Below, piece after piece: positions 44,592-56,029 of a DNA stretch of 64,000 nucleotides (positions are counted from its first letter, which is position 1; each line of letters begins with the position of its first letter). The translations under genes were made by a program, and so were the position numbers. The stretch comes from Endocalyx cinctus (lineage: Eukaryota; Ascomycota; Sordariomycetes; Amphisphaeriales; Apiosporaceae), in contig BCKC01000006.1 of assembly GCA_001600455.1 (NCBI GenBank), positions 1,922,001-1,986,000 of the forward strand. The letters run 5' to 3'. The notes under the pieces are model-generated. The model had not been told where the DNA came from, made no database searches, and saw nothing but the letters and a program-made list of their open reading frames with translations.

Positions 44592-46365
44592 AGCTGTAAG
44601 ACGCAAATAAATAAAAACAAGAGGTGAATGAACGTGTGTGAGAGAAAGACGGAAGGATCTACTAATTAGATCTATTGTTCAACACGGAGCGGGCGAGCGG
44701 GCGAGAGGACGGACGAACAGCGATGATGAAGAGAAGAGAGAAACAAGAGAGAGTCCCTGGAGAAAAGCGAGGGACAACTCGGACCCATATCCTATTCCAA
44801 ATGCATTATATATTCAATATTTCACCTCTGTTTCCAGTGACTGGTACTCATAATCTTGGAAACTCTTTGTTTCGGGCACGGACCCAAGCCTTCTTTAATT
44901 ACAATGAGAATAATCCCGGGGGTTGGAAAGTTATTCATGGACGGGGGGACATGACAAGGCAAGCATTTAGGACAGCTTCTAGAGAAACCCACTCCAGATC
45001 AAAAGAGCAAATTATGGTGAAATTTACATAGCGATGGCTTATATCTCTTTCGAAGGCCTCTAGGGCCAAATGGCTGGATTCTGTCTCGTATCTTCATGTG
45101 CTCATAGGTTTCTCGTAGGGCTATTTTTGTGTGTAGAAAAATGGGAGTGGTTGGTTGTCGAACTGAAATATCTCTAGAATAGCATGAGTGGAGAAGAGAG
45201 TTTGTTTGGTAAGCGTAACGGACCGTGAGTGCTTGACATTTCGACTGCTGACTAGAAGTACAGCCCATTTGGCCTTGACAGGCATACGAGGTTAGAGTTG
45301 AACTAAAGCCAGCACGCCTAATTTCAAGTCATGTAACTTCAATAATCACCTCGAACTATTAAATATCTCAAAGAAATAAGATTTTTTTTTTATAAGAGAG
45401 AAAAGCGTTGAATCTTGATACCAGCCTATCGCTATTGAGGGCATAGAGAGATTGGTCCCCAGTGTAATCATTTTGACAGCAGTCATAGCACATAGTAATA
45501 TTTATAATGAGCCACAGCATCACCAAACTAACAAAAAACTTAAGATAGACGCATTGAAGTCGAACACTGGACACCCTCTTTCATTTATATGGTCTGGTAC
45601 TTCGCTCTGAAATAGTAAGGTCGAACCACGTAGTTAGATATCAAACAGTTTTGTTAATCAGGTGACTGCCGATTTTAAACGCTCAATCTCAGAAGTCTTA
45701 TTTGTTAGTGTTCGTTGACGGGTATACCCTCCACTAATAGCTTTTCCCTAGCCTCTTCATATTTCAGGCAACTTATCTTCTGTCTTGAATCATGTGCGAG
45801 ATGGCATTTAAATATCATACAGCTTGACAGTTCTAGTTACTAGAGTCGCTAGACTACCAATAATAATATCCTTTAAAGTATTCCAGGTCATCATAGATCT
45901 TGGGAGGAAAAAGTTCAGGTTGAGATTCTAGTCCAGCAGTGGGAGCTTATAGTATCACATCATTTATGTTTTGAGGGGATTGTTATTGAAGATCAGGACC
46001 TATGCTAGAAGAATTTACCCAAACCGAAGAAACTAAGATAGGGGAAGTAGCTAAGAAAAGGGAACAAACATACAAAGTACGATTATCCAAATTACCTTAG
46101 CAATATGATATATGATCAAAGAGAAGCCACAAGCAAGAATGCTGTTTCTTGCTAGTTACCTAGCTAATTGGTGATATGATGTTAAAGTAAGGATGAGTGG
46201 TTAAGACAGAAATTTGAATTAAAGCTGGGCTGCTACTGTGTTTTAACATGTGGTCTGTGAATCTACGGCTTTACAATAGGTTCCCATAGGTTTCCATAAC
46301 ATTCCCATGGGGGCTTAGAAAATTCCATAGGTTTTTATACGAAATATAAAAAATTTTATAAATAA
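44592..46365. other. intergenic region with no recognised gene
   Basis: About 1.8 kb upstream of the secreted protein and next to a HET relic. Open frames are short and without motifs. Confidence 0.55.
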
Positions 46366-46495
46366 TTATTTTATAATATATAGGTTACTTTTATTAAAAA
46401 AATTTACAATAAAAAAAAACATATTATGATCCCATATATAAAAAATAATTAAAATATATATAAATTTTTTTTTATTTAAATTATACACCAAATCC
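46315..46495. repeat. extremely AT-rich island
   Basis: About 180 bp made almost only of A and T, mixing TTTTATAAAT, TATATA and A-runs. It lies directly after the part of a HET relic that resembles the DLVYNL segment, interrupting that protein. It may be a mutated transposon fragment or the result of repeat-induced point mutation. Confidence 0.7.
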
Positions 46496-46499
46496 ATCG

Positions 46500-47266
46500 T
46501 TTGCACGGCTGCTGCTTTCTGTCTGCATATTTTATGAGAGCATTCCAATTTGCATTCTTGTTGCCAAATGCTCTGCCAATCGACCTAGAGGAGCTTCACG
46601 TTACGGGTACGCATATAATTGAAGGTACGGTCCAAGACGCAATCTTGAATTGTTGATTTGTAAAACTGCTTGCCGTTCCTTTTGAACTTCGTACTTAACA
46701 GTGTAATTCCCCTCGTTGGGTGATTTCCACGCGTACGATACGGCTATGAACTCTCTATCTTTAAAAGCATTAATCCGGCGACGGAGTACTGGAGTTTGTT
46801 TCATATGCTCCTCACGTTATACTTCATCACGGCATTGAGGCTGCCCGTGTTTAGCAGCTAAATAGAAGTATTCTAGGTGCCGAACAAAGCGGAAGAACCT
46901 TTCCTGTTTAACCAGTTAAGATTTTTGTATATTGAGAAGGAGGGAGATAATAGGTTTTTATCAAAGTGTTAGAGCTTATGGAAGTGGATTGGGAGCTTGG
47001 CAATCATATCAAGTGTACTATGTAAACATCTTATTGAATTAGGGCTTAAGGAACTATCTATGTTTATGAATCGAACGGGAGCTCAGCACCTTCTTTATAA
47101 TGCTTCCGAAGCTGGTGAATACGTAATTCTTTAGCAGCGCGAAGGAGATAGCACAAGGGCGGCCTAGAATAAGTCGTGAGACTATTGCAACGGCCCAATG
47201 CGTTAGATCCTGGAGCAAGGCGGAGGTATATATACCAACACTCCCAATGTATCTTCTTGAAGACAA
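46500..47266 (-). pseudogene. degenerate HET-domain protein relic
   Basis: Three broken minus-strand stretches follow the order of a large HET-type protein. The first (47266-47054) has LLQDLTHWAVAIVSRL. The second (46804-46601) has REFIAVSYAWKSP, the start of a HET domain (usually SYxWG). The third (near 46,545-46,480) has ICRQKAAAVQTMDLVYNL, matching the segment after the DxxCIxQ motif. Frames differ and the key motifs are eroded. The downstream part is replaced by an AT-rich island. HET proteins mediate vegetative incompatibility; this copy cannot work. Confidence 0.55.
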
Positions 47267-47436
47267 AGGACTCTGGCGGAATGTAGTGCAGGGGCTTCAG
47301 ATGGAGGTAGGTAATTAGATAGAATTAGATAGAAGTTCTAGGGCAGCTATGAACCCCGATCTATTAGAACTATCCTGAGGCCCCTGACTTTTCTTGACGG
47401 AATAGGTTTAGACTCATTCTTGGTAATTATCGCTGC

Positions 47437-47484
47437 TATCGCCGTGTACGGCGATAAGTCACACACGATCGCCGCGATCGTGTG
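47437..47484. other. two adjacent perfect DNA hairpins
   Basis: TATCGCCG-TGTA-CGGCGATA (47437-47456) and CACACGATCG-CCG-CGATCGTGTG (47462-47484) are perfect inverted repeats with 8- and 10-bp arms and tiny loops, five bases apart. They are GC-rich within AT-rich DNA and lie 37-84 bp past the stop codon of the seven-helix protein gene, on the likely 3' UTR side. Confidence 0.85.
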
Positions 47485-47520
47485 GAGCACTAGGCACGTA
47501 TATTTTGGTGTTTTCCATCG

Positions 47521-49027
47521 CTAGGTATCGAGCGAGACGATGGGTGGTTTTTTATCGATTGCACGATCGTTGAGAGTTCCTGCAGTCGTCGACAAGTGAA
47601 CTGCTCCGAGTTAGCGTAAAACAGCGTAATCAGCGGCGATATTGGCTCATAATCATCAAAAGCTCACTTACCCGACACCGACTCGATGAACTGAACCATG
47701 AGGAGGGAGAGCAGAAATAACGGCATAAGCTGGCCGAATTTAAACTTATCCTCCTCTCCCTGTTCCGGGCGCGACATGATCTCTTGACCGCTAGTCCTGT
47801 CGTCAAATAGCCAGAAGTAACCCAAACCCTGCCACAGGATCTGTTCGAACACGGCAGCCGTCTCGGAGGCCAAAACGTACCAAAAAACGAGCCAAACCCA
47901 ACGAAAAGTCGTCCGGACGAGTTGCCACCAAACCTTATCGTCTTTCCTCCACGTCATCGTCGCGGATCGGCCGGTATATGACGACGGCGACTCGGCTCGA
48001 TCATCCACAATCCGACATCTCATGTGACGTAACCAATATTTCCTACCTCCCTTCCATAGCATAAACAGCGCTAAAGGGTATTCGTACAAAACGAGGAAGA
48101 AGTTGACGACGAGCCAGGTCTTCGGCAGGCCGCCTTTCGGGTATGAAAGCGTGCACGTCGCCGGACACTCGAACGAGTCGTACCAGTCCTCGTAACCAGA
48201 CACGTAGTTGACGTAAAGCAGTAAACCGGCGAAGACGGCCATGAGCGAGGCGCGGACGAGTTGAGGGAGTCTTCTGCTAAACTGTCGATGGCTCTCGTCA
48301 CTTCTATTCTTATTCTTTTTCTTCTCCTTCTCGTGATGATCATGTAGAGGAGTAAATCGTTTATCCGAATTGCGAGCCGTCGCCGCTTCCGTTTTAACGC
48401 TAGCGTCAAAAGATCGCACGACGAGGAGCGAGAGCAGATGCGTGTTGGAAGCGAGCCAGGCCAAATCTGAGACGACGGAGAAGTGATAGACGGTAATATC
48501 AGCTTCGTCCAGCTTTACTATCGCCGCGACCAAGAGCGAGGTGCCGACGACGAGTTGTTGGTCGCTCAAGCACACGACCATATCGAAAAAGACGCGAGCC
48601 CACCTGTCCGCCCGCGCCTCCCCTACCCATTCTCGCAGCGGGTTGCAGAGACATTTTCGAAAGACCTTGTCTATCGGGTTGATCGTGTCGTTTTCGTCCG
48701 AACGGGAGAGCAGGAGACAGAGCGCGGTCACGACGAGAGTTAGGGTGGCGGATATCCCGAATGCTAATACGACCTATAACAAAAGGAAAAAAAAATGAAT
48801 ATGAAGTTACACAATCGGCATTTTTAATTAGCCCCCCCTATCATTAATGCGAGACCAAAAAAAAAAAAAAATCTTACCCCTAGGCCAGCGATATCTGGAT
48901 CGGCCTTCAGCGTGGGGCAGTCACAGTTGGCGAAGTTGTCAGCGCAGTTCCACTCGTCTCGCGTGACGGCGTAGGTATCCCCGACGCGCCAGGCCGTCGT
49001 CCAGCAAGTGATGGTCTCATTATCCAT
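47521..49027 (-). CDS. fungal seven-helix membrane protein of unknown function
   Basis: Three exons (49027..48878, 48773..47672, 47579..47521) encode 436 residues. The short extracellular N-terminus carries cysteines (CADNFANCDCPTL) and leads into DPDIAGLG at the first membrane helix. Hydrophobic helices follow around ATLTLVVTALCLLLS, QQLVVGTSLLVAAIV, LAWLASNTHLLSLLVV, LMAVFAGLLLYVNYV, VVNFFLVLYEYPLALFML, FRWVWLVFWYVLASETAAV and LMPLFLLSLLMVQFI. A charged loop with KEKKKNKNR sits between helices 3 and 4. The pattern is a conserved fungal family often expanded in Sordariomycetes; I know of no assigned function. The last exon adds 20 residues ending VSLDT and needs a GTAAGT donor otherwise read as a stop. 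The promoter starts with an extreme homopolymer tract. Confidence 0.75.
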
Positions 49028-49755
49028 TTCGAGTAATATTTCATGATAATAACACACTTTTTTTTTTTTTTTTTGGGGGGGGGGGGGGGGTTTAAAAAAA
49101 AAAATACAAGACGGTATAGAGAGGTTTTCTACTTTAAGTTATTATCTATCTATTTCTACACTATGTACTCCGTACTGAGGATTCGAATATATAAAAATAA
49201 ATACGTGACGTACTGAATACGTCACCGATTACTGAATTGTATGGCAGATACAACATGCAGACCAGGATGATCGTTCCCAGCCAGCCTGCCTGCCTGCCTA
49301 CCTGCTTGCTTACCTCCACTCTTTTATTGTGAGGCGGACAAATCATCTTGATAGTTCTTTTCCAGCCTGCTTACTTATCTATCGGTATATAGTATAGGTA
49401 AACAAATCATCTTTAAAAGGGACTAGGGAGGTATGTTGTCGTAACGCGAAGAGGATATGGCTTACCAGTGGCAGTACTATTCGTCGCGAGACCCTGTAGG
49501 ATTAGGTGCTCGTCGCTGCGAATCGGAAAAAGGCGCTGCTCAATTTGCCTGAGTTTACGAAGGGTCTTCTACACGCCTATACGGAACCATCTTTAAAAAC
49601 CCCTGTCGTTTTCTTATCTTATCTTTTTTTGTGTAGCACAGTAAAAATTGTAAACTTAGGACGTTCTGTGGGCTGCAAGCTCACCTCTCGTATCAATGGT
49701 GTCAGGTTTATCTATAAATCACCATTGGTCCTGACTTCCTAGGAAGTCACCTTAC
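49028..49755. other. intergenic region with homopolymer tract
   Basis: No supported gene. A plus-strand frame at 49506-49620 looks more protein-like than its surroundings but has no family resemblance that I can name; it may be a decayed gene fragment. Confidence 0.5.
49058..49104. repeat. homopolymer tract T17-G16-TTT-A11
   Basis: 17 T are followed directly by 16 G, then TTT and 11 A. The tract begins 31 bp upstream of the ATG of the seven-helix protein. Such blocks are error-prone in sequencing, so exact lengths are uncertain. Confidence 0.9.
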
Positions 49756-50124
49756 TCAAATGACTAGACCATCCTGGTCGATACAGAGAGCGTCAATCCA
49801 ATAATGGTGAGTAGGGTCGAAGTGCGCTGCTTGAAGGAGGACCTCACGACAGTTCGATCGAATATCTATTCGCTTCCCATCCATTAAGATTTCGGTCTGG
49901 GGGTTTTCGTTGCCCCACGTGTACGAGACAGCGTGGTACGGTGGCGCTTTTTCGCGTTCCCAAATTTCCATCGTGCATTTAATGATGTCTACCTTCAGAA
50001 GTCGGATGTACGTTTTCGGGTTTGGGAGAGGCTGAGCCAGTTTGACAGCAGCCCCACCTGCTCTATTTCTAGTAACGCCACTTCTGGATGAGCACGATTC
50101 TGGCTGAGCTCCAAAAAGGCAAAT
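49756..50124 (-). pseudogene. HET-domain N-terminal fragment
   Basis: The minus strand carries the start of a HET domain. It has PLPNPKTYIRLLKVDI, then APPYHAVSYTWGNEN, then a WIDALCIDQ motif, all in one frame. It stops seven codons after the motif and no continuation (LxEIYxxA, helical core) is found downstream. Upstream the frame is closed by a stop at 50125-50127. The core motifs are intact, so the truncation looks recent compared with the other HET relics. HET domains act in fungal self/non-self recognition. Confidence 0.75.
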
Positions 50125-51646
50125 TCAATCTTGAAAGCCCAGTTTCTGGGCAAGGGCCCCGTTAGTATGGAAGCCTAAAAAGGAACGCATGTGGCGCGTT
50201 TCGATTGATTTTATAGTGAATGTAGCTAACGTAAGATGGTATTTAATTAGCTCCTTTACTACAGCAAGTCAGGCGCTTTAGTGTTCCCCAGTTGACAGTG
50301 ATCTCCTCGCCGTCGCTGATAACAGTATCTCTAAGAGATCTTGGCTCCGCATACTATCGCTATGCGGTGAACTCCCCTGGCCTGCAGTCGCGTTTGGCCC
50401 GAAGCAATCTCTTCAATCTCTCGACATTATCCACGTTCAGACTGTTTGAATGCGGAAACCATAGCACATAGAAACGGATGTTAACCGTACCCAAATATCT
50501 GAGAGCTCTTTCTGTCTTTGAAGACAGACCCAGCTACAAAGTACTTATACGTTGACCCAGAACAAGTACAGACGTGCCGGTTACGGTGTAGTGTAGGTAA
50601 AGAGGAAATAACCGGGTCTGGCGTTCGTTTGGGCTCACAGATAACCTTACTATTTGTGTAAGGTGTTATTCCGTGGAACAGCACCCAACAGATGGAACTG
50701 GGGTATATATGGATATTTAAACTATATTACTTGAGATAGAAAAGGATAAAAAAAATAAAGCCATGATTAATGCTTATAATCACGGTATGGTAGGTTCCCA
50801 TTACCGTCCAATGCATTCATTACTAATATATGCCCCATTAGTCATTTAATAGTTTCCAAATAAATAAGCTAATAAGGTATAATAAATAAGTCAGAGCAAT
50901 TATATAAGGAAGTCTCCGTATTAATTGCTCTTCCACTTACCTTATTTCTCTAGCTTATTATTAATTGGAATTATCACTTACTTCCGGCCTTCAACAATAT
51001 ACGCACCCGTAACTGCTAATCATAACACTTATAGTAATATGCTCACATCAAGGCCTGAACCTAGCTTCAAATACTCTCTTTGGGAACAGCTAGCACAGTG
51101 CGTGATAGCTCTAAACGCGTTAAGGAAAACCATTATACCGGAATCTTGGCATGGGGGTGGGCTTTGTATTTAACATTTTGGAGTTCCATCATATTTTCTT
51201 AGTTGGCTCAGGGCGAGATTATTCTCACCTCTAGGCAATTGATAGAAAACATTCAAATCGTTGAAAGATACCCTTTTTTGAACCTACTGATCTTTTAGAT
51301 ATTTTATAATTCAACCACACCTCCTGAGGCAATGATGGATCCATATCTCTGTCGCTGGTTATCTGGACCACGTGACTTCGCGTTTCAATAGCATCGAGGA
51401 ACGGAATTCATGACGTCATTGAACATAATACATTGTATCAGCTCCAAAGCTGCCAGCTTCATCATTACACGATATTTGCTACGCGCATTCAGAGATCATC
51501 ATTTAATCCTAGTAGTATCGGGATTCTAACTGGGATAAATGATTCTCTCCCAAGCCTTGAGCATTAACAGTTTGGGCCAATATCATTCTATTTAATACCC
51601 GTGTCATCATCGACATTGAAGCTGGTGCATTCTCATCCTTTTCAAA
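50125..51646. other. AT-rich intergenic region
   Basis: About 1.5 kb with no supported gene. A small inverted repeat (CCGCATA...TATGCGG) near 50,347 is noted only in passing. Confidence 0.55.
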
Positions 51647-54600
51647 ATGGATTCTTTCGCGGGTGGAGGTATGATCAGAGGAGCAGCGGACAGCCCAGGC
51701 GTTAAGGTTAGTCACTGAAAATACTCAACTTGTCAACATCCTATGCTTTGTTAAGTTGCTAATTCATGCCTTCACGTAGCCCAAAGGATCTGCTTCGCTC
51801 GCAGCTGTTGTGTCAGCATTTGTTCCTACGTGGGTAAGTCTCATAATGAAACGAAATAACGATATGATCAGATTGATACTGATGTATTTCAGATCACTGG
51901 CATCATCTTTGTCGCTGTGTTCATGCTCATCAGGCATAAATATCCTAATATATATTCGCCTCGCACATATATGGGCACAATATCTGAAAAGTTGGTTTCC
52001 TTATCGACCCTATATGGACATGACTAAATTTGAGGATACAGGGACCGAACGCCTTCGGAGAATCGATCTCGTTTCGACTGGATACACACTATGCGAACAT
52101 TGCCGGATAAATTCGTCCTCTACCACCACTCATTAGACACGTATCTTTACTTGCGATTTTTACGCACCACAATTTTCATCTGTGTGGTAGGGTGCTGCCT
52201 CACCTGGCCAATCCTGATGCCCGTAAACGCCACCGGTGGTGGTACTTCCACCCAGCTCGACAAGATTGGCATCGGAAACGTCAAGAAAAAGGACCATCTC
52301 TACGCGCATGCCGTCATGGCCTGGGTTTTCATGGGGTTCGTGATGTTTACGATCGTACGCGAGCGACTATGGCTTATCGGGCTGCGGCAAGCTTGGACAC
52401 TTACCAGAGCAAACTCCGAACGCCTTTCAACACGTACTGTTCTATTTCTCTCCGCGCCGAAGGAGTCAATGAAGGAGGAAAACCTGCAACGGTTCTTCGG
52501 CGACGGAGCTGTACGCCTGTGGCCTGTCACAAAAACGGAGGCCCTAGAATCCCTGGTGTCGCAAAGAGCTTCACTGGTGAATGATCTCGAGAAAGCAGAA
52601 ATATCCCTGATTCGAAAGGCAACGAAGAAAGGCCTACGCAAGACAAGTGATCGCCATAATGGAAGTGATACAACCTACCAAGACCTCCCCGATACCTTAA
52701 GGAAATCAATCAGGCCAAGACACAGATTGAAGACTATTCCACCGGGTCAAAGGGTTGACAGCATTGAATGGCTTCGAGAGCAAATCAAAGAGAAAGAAGA
52801 GAAGATCGATGAGTTGAGACGATCATATGATGTTGGAGAACCTCACGGCTCTTCGTCAGTTTTTGTCGAGTTCAGGACACAGGTCGATGCGCAGCGAGCG
52901 TATCAACAAGTTGTCTCAACAAACGTACTAGCTCTGATGCCTAGATTCGGGGATGTAGCACCAAGTCACGTTATATGGGATAATCTTACCATACCCCCCG
53001 CTGTCAGGGTTTCTAAAGAAGGCACAGCGCTGGCTATTGTCATTGCCACAATCTTATTCTGGTCTATTCCCAGCGGTCTGGTTGGTACTATTTCGAACAT
53101 CAGTTACCTAGCCGAGAATTTCGAGTGGCTCGGATTTCTGAAAGATCTACCCAAGCCTGTCATTGGCCTCTTATCCGGTCTATTACCCCCGTTACTCACA
53201 AGTCTCCTAAGCAAGTATGTTCCGAACATATTCAGATGTAAGTTCATTTTCTCGGCTGTTAATATGCTCCATCGAAATCATAACAGACAGCTCATCCACC
53301 ATTATTATAGATATTTTCAAGTCTTTCGGTGAACCCACAACTACATCCCGCGAGTTGAAGGTCCAAAAATGGTTTTACGTTTTCCAAGTAACTCAAGTTT
53401 TTCTTGTCACGGCCGTCTTTTCCAGTGCCGCAACTGTCTTGTCCCAGCTAGTGGAAGGACTTAAGGACCCTACGGGTGTCCCTGCACTTCTCGCGCGACA
53501 GCTTCCCAAGTCATCGAATTACTACTTGACGTATTTCATAATCCAGGGGACTACATCTTCCACCGATAACCTTCTGAATTATTCCAGTCTCCTCGAATAC
53601 CTCTTCCTCTACCGTTTTTGGGATAAGACGCCTCGCCAGAAGTTTAAACGGTACACAAGTATGAGGAGTATTGCTTGGGGCAAGGTCTTTCCAAAGGTAA
53701 ATATTCCTTTCCTGCTTCAATAATGAAGACTGAAAAAGCTGACAAAAAACTGCGTACAGTTTGCCAATTTTGCCATCATTGGTGAGTGTCTCCCCCCCAT
53801 TTCACTTTATTTCATGGTGTCTAAATACTAACTAACAATTCCTAGCAATCGCATACTCCTGTATTGCCCCCCTGGTAATGGGCTTCGCCGCGATAGGTCT
53901 GATTCTTTATTACATATCATACCGCTACAATCTCTTCTATGTAATTAATCCCAAAGTTGAGACGAAAGGCCAAGCATACACACTAGCGCTAGAACACCTC
54001 CTGACGGGCGTCTACATCGCCGAATTAGCCCTTATTGGAATTTTCGCCTTGAACAAGGTGAAAGGACCGTTAATCATGCTCGTGCTGCTCCTCGTCGTCA
54101 CAGTTCTATATCACATATTAACCAACAAATACCTCGTACCGCTCGAGAAATTCATCCCGGCCGACGTAGCCGCAGCTTCCGAGGCAGAAAACGAGACTAC
54201 ACCTCTGCTCAGCCGTGCCGAAGAAGGAGAGGGAGAGGGACCGGAGGGACGATCGCGCATCCAGAACTTGGGCCAGCGAGCTCGCGTGCCTCCGCGAGTC
54301 GCGCGCCACGTCGTCGATCCGCTGGCGCGGTTCTTCGAGCCCCACGTATTCGCCTCGTACGAAGCAATGAGGTCGTGGATAAAGGACGGCGACCTTTACG
54401 ACGAAGAGGATGACATGACATCGTACAGCGAGGACGACATTAGGAAGGCGTACTTGAACCCGGCCCTGACAGCGCCTACACCCACGATATGGCTCGCGAG
54501 CGATCCCTTAGGCGTGAGTAAGCATGAGGTCGGAGAGAACGAGGAGTCTGGTCTCAAAGCAAGCGATGAAGGGGCGTGGCTAGATGAGAAGGGCCGTGTT

Positions 54601-54660
54601 CGGTGGGCTGTACATGAATTTGACAAGGTTCCCATTTGGAAGCAGGCGGTTAGGTATTAG
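51647..54660 (+). CDS. CSC1/OSCA-like (DUF221, RSN1 family) calcium-permeable channel
   Basis: Seven exons (51647..51706, 51780..51833, 51893..51990, 52042..53237, 53287..53696, 53760..53781, 53846..54660) give 884 residues. The N-terminal RSN1_TM module contains SLAAVVSAFVPTW, YSPRTYMGT and the LPDKFVLYHHSLDTYLYLRF block. A cytosolic PHM7_cyt region includes SSVFVEFRTQVDAQRAYQ. The RSN1_7TM channel core has FWSIPSGLVGTISNISYL, TTTSRELKVQKWFYVFQV and AIAYSCIAPLVMGF. The end matches the PHM7_ext module (PTIWLASDPLGVS, SDEGAWLDEKGRVRW). This family forms osmosensitive, calcium-permeable channels in the plasma membrane or vesicles. Exon 6 is only 22 nt. The acceptor of exon 5 (53287) is the least certain, since it adds a short SSSTIII segment. 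Confidence 0.88.
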
Positions 54661-54840
54661 AGAGGATAATTCTTTTTCAAGGACTGGTATGTATACTTTT
54701 CCCCTATACATGGTCAATTGGCCAATGGATCACACTACGGTTTTCTATCACTTGAGCATAGATCGAGGTTGAAAAGAACACGCAAGTTGTAAAATTGTTT
54801 ATTATATGTAAAATGACGAAACCCACTCAGGAGGGAAGAA

Positions 54841-56029
54841 CTATAGACATTCTGTACGGATAAAAGTTAGCAATTGTGGCTCAGCAGGGAAAATAGAAGG
54901 AATAATCATATTCAAATATCTTGTGCAAGAAAAGAGAAAGATACTTACGTGAGTAGTAATCATTCAACACCTCGCAGGCCGAACCCGAGGCACAAGTCGT
55001 GCAACCTGTCCACCCGGTACCGCCGCATTGCGCATACTGGCTAGCGGTGCAAGCCGACGACGTCGTCGTAGTAGCAGGAGCTGAGGTGGTCGCAGTAGTG
55101 GTCGCGGGCACGGAAGTAGTCGAGGCTACGGTAGTGCTAGTGGTAAGAGTAGTAGACGAAGCAACCGACGTGGAGCTACTGCTGCTACTACTACTACCGC
55201 CATCGTCTCCTCCCGAAGAAGTCCCCGGACCCGAGACCGAGGTCGTGATATCGCCGCTCTCGACGTACACGCCGGAGAAGTACAGATCCTCGATCCCGTC
55301 CTCGTACCCGTCCCTGGGCAGCTCCAAGACTCCCAAGTGCCAGTCGGCGCCGTTACTCGAGGCCGAGACGGAGACGGGCTCGACGGTGAGCACGAGGTCG
55401 TCGGCGCCGGTAGAGTACCAAAAGCCGACGGTGCCGGCGTCGAAGTCGATCTCGTACGCGACGTTATGCCAGACGTCGGCGGTGAAGTCGGTGCTCCACT
55501 GAGTAGTGGCGCCGCCGCCGGTCATCCAGCGCAGCAAAGGGTCGTCGGTCCCGCTCGCGCCGCTCAGCCAGCCGGCCTTCATCTCGGTGAAGTGGCTCTC
55601 GAAGAAGTTGATCTGGTGCTCGCGCGTCGTGGCCGGGGCGTTGGTCTCGCTGCGCATCATGCTGAAGTGGTACCAGACCAGGCCGGAATTGATGGCGGCC
55701 GTGGTCTGCGGGATCAGCTCGGTGCGTCGCATCGTCTGGCCGTTCCAGTACGCGGTCGAGTCGAGCGTGATCTTGACGCCTTGGTCGGAGCCCGAGTCGG
55801 CCGGGTTCTTGTAGTCCGGGGATAGGTTCACGTAGTCGGTCACGTCGCCGTCGCCGTGGATGTAGTACTGGTACGGACCTACTTGGTTCGACCACGACCA
55901 GTTGTTCAGCTCCGTGGATGATTCCATGTCGTTGAAGCGGCCGTCCCAGAGGATGGTGCCTCCGACTGCGAGACCCACATGGCTGCTGGCGCACGCCAGA
56001 GCGAAGAGTCGGGAGGTGGCGGTCTTCAT
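54841..56029 (-). CDS. secreted glucuronan lyase-like enzyme (PL20) with CBM1
   Basis: Two exons (56029..54949, 54851..54841) encode 363 residues. After a signal peptide ([17 protein letters not shown]) the catalytic domain shows [19 protein letters not shown] and [20 protein letters not shown], all typical of fungal family 20 polysaccharide lyases. These cut beta-1,4-glucuronan by beta-elimination. A Ser/Thr-rich linker with VASTTS-like units follows from about residue 275. The C-terminal CBM1 ([11 protein letters not shown], then [12 protein letters not shown]) binds cellulose. Its last Cys is encoded by a final exon of only 11 nt; without the splice the frame runs into non-CBM sequence. 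CBM1 aromatics are Trp and Tyr at the expected positions. It faces the channel gene tail to tail with a 180-bp gap. Confidence 0.88.

Noticed and set aside
46260..46310. GGTTCCCATAGG-like repeated words
   Set aside because: Short imperfect similarity; no target-site duplications or terminal repeats visible, so no mobile element is called.
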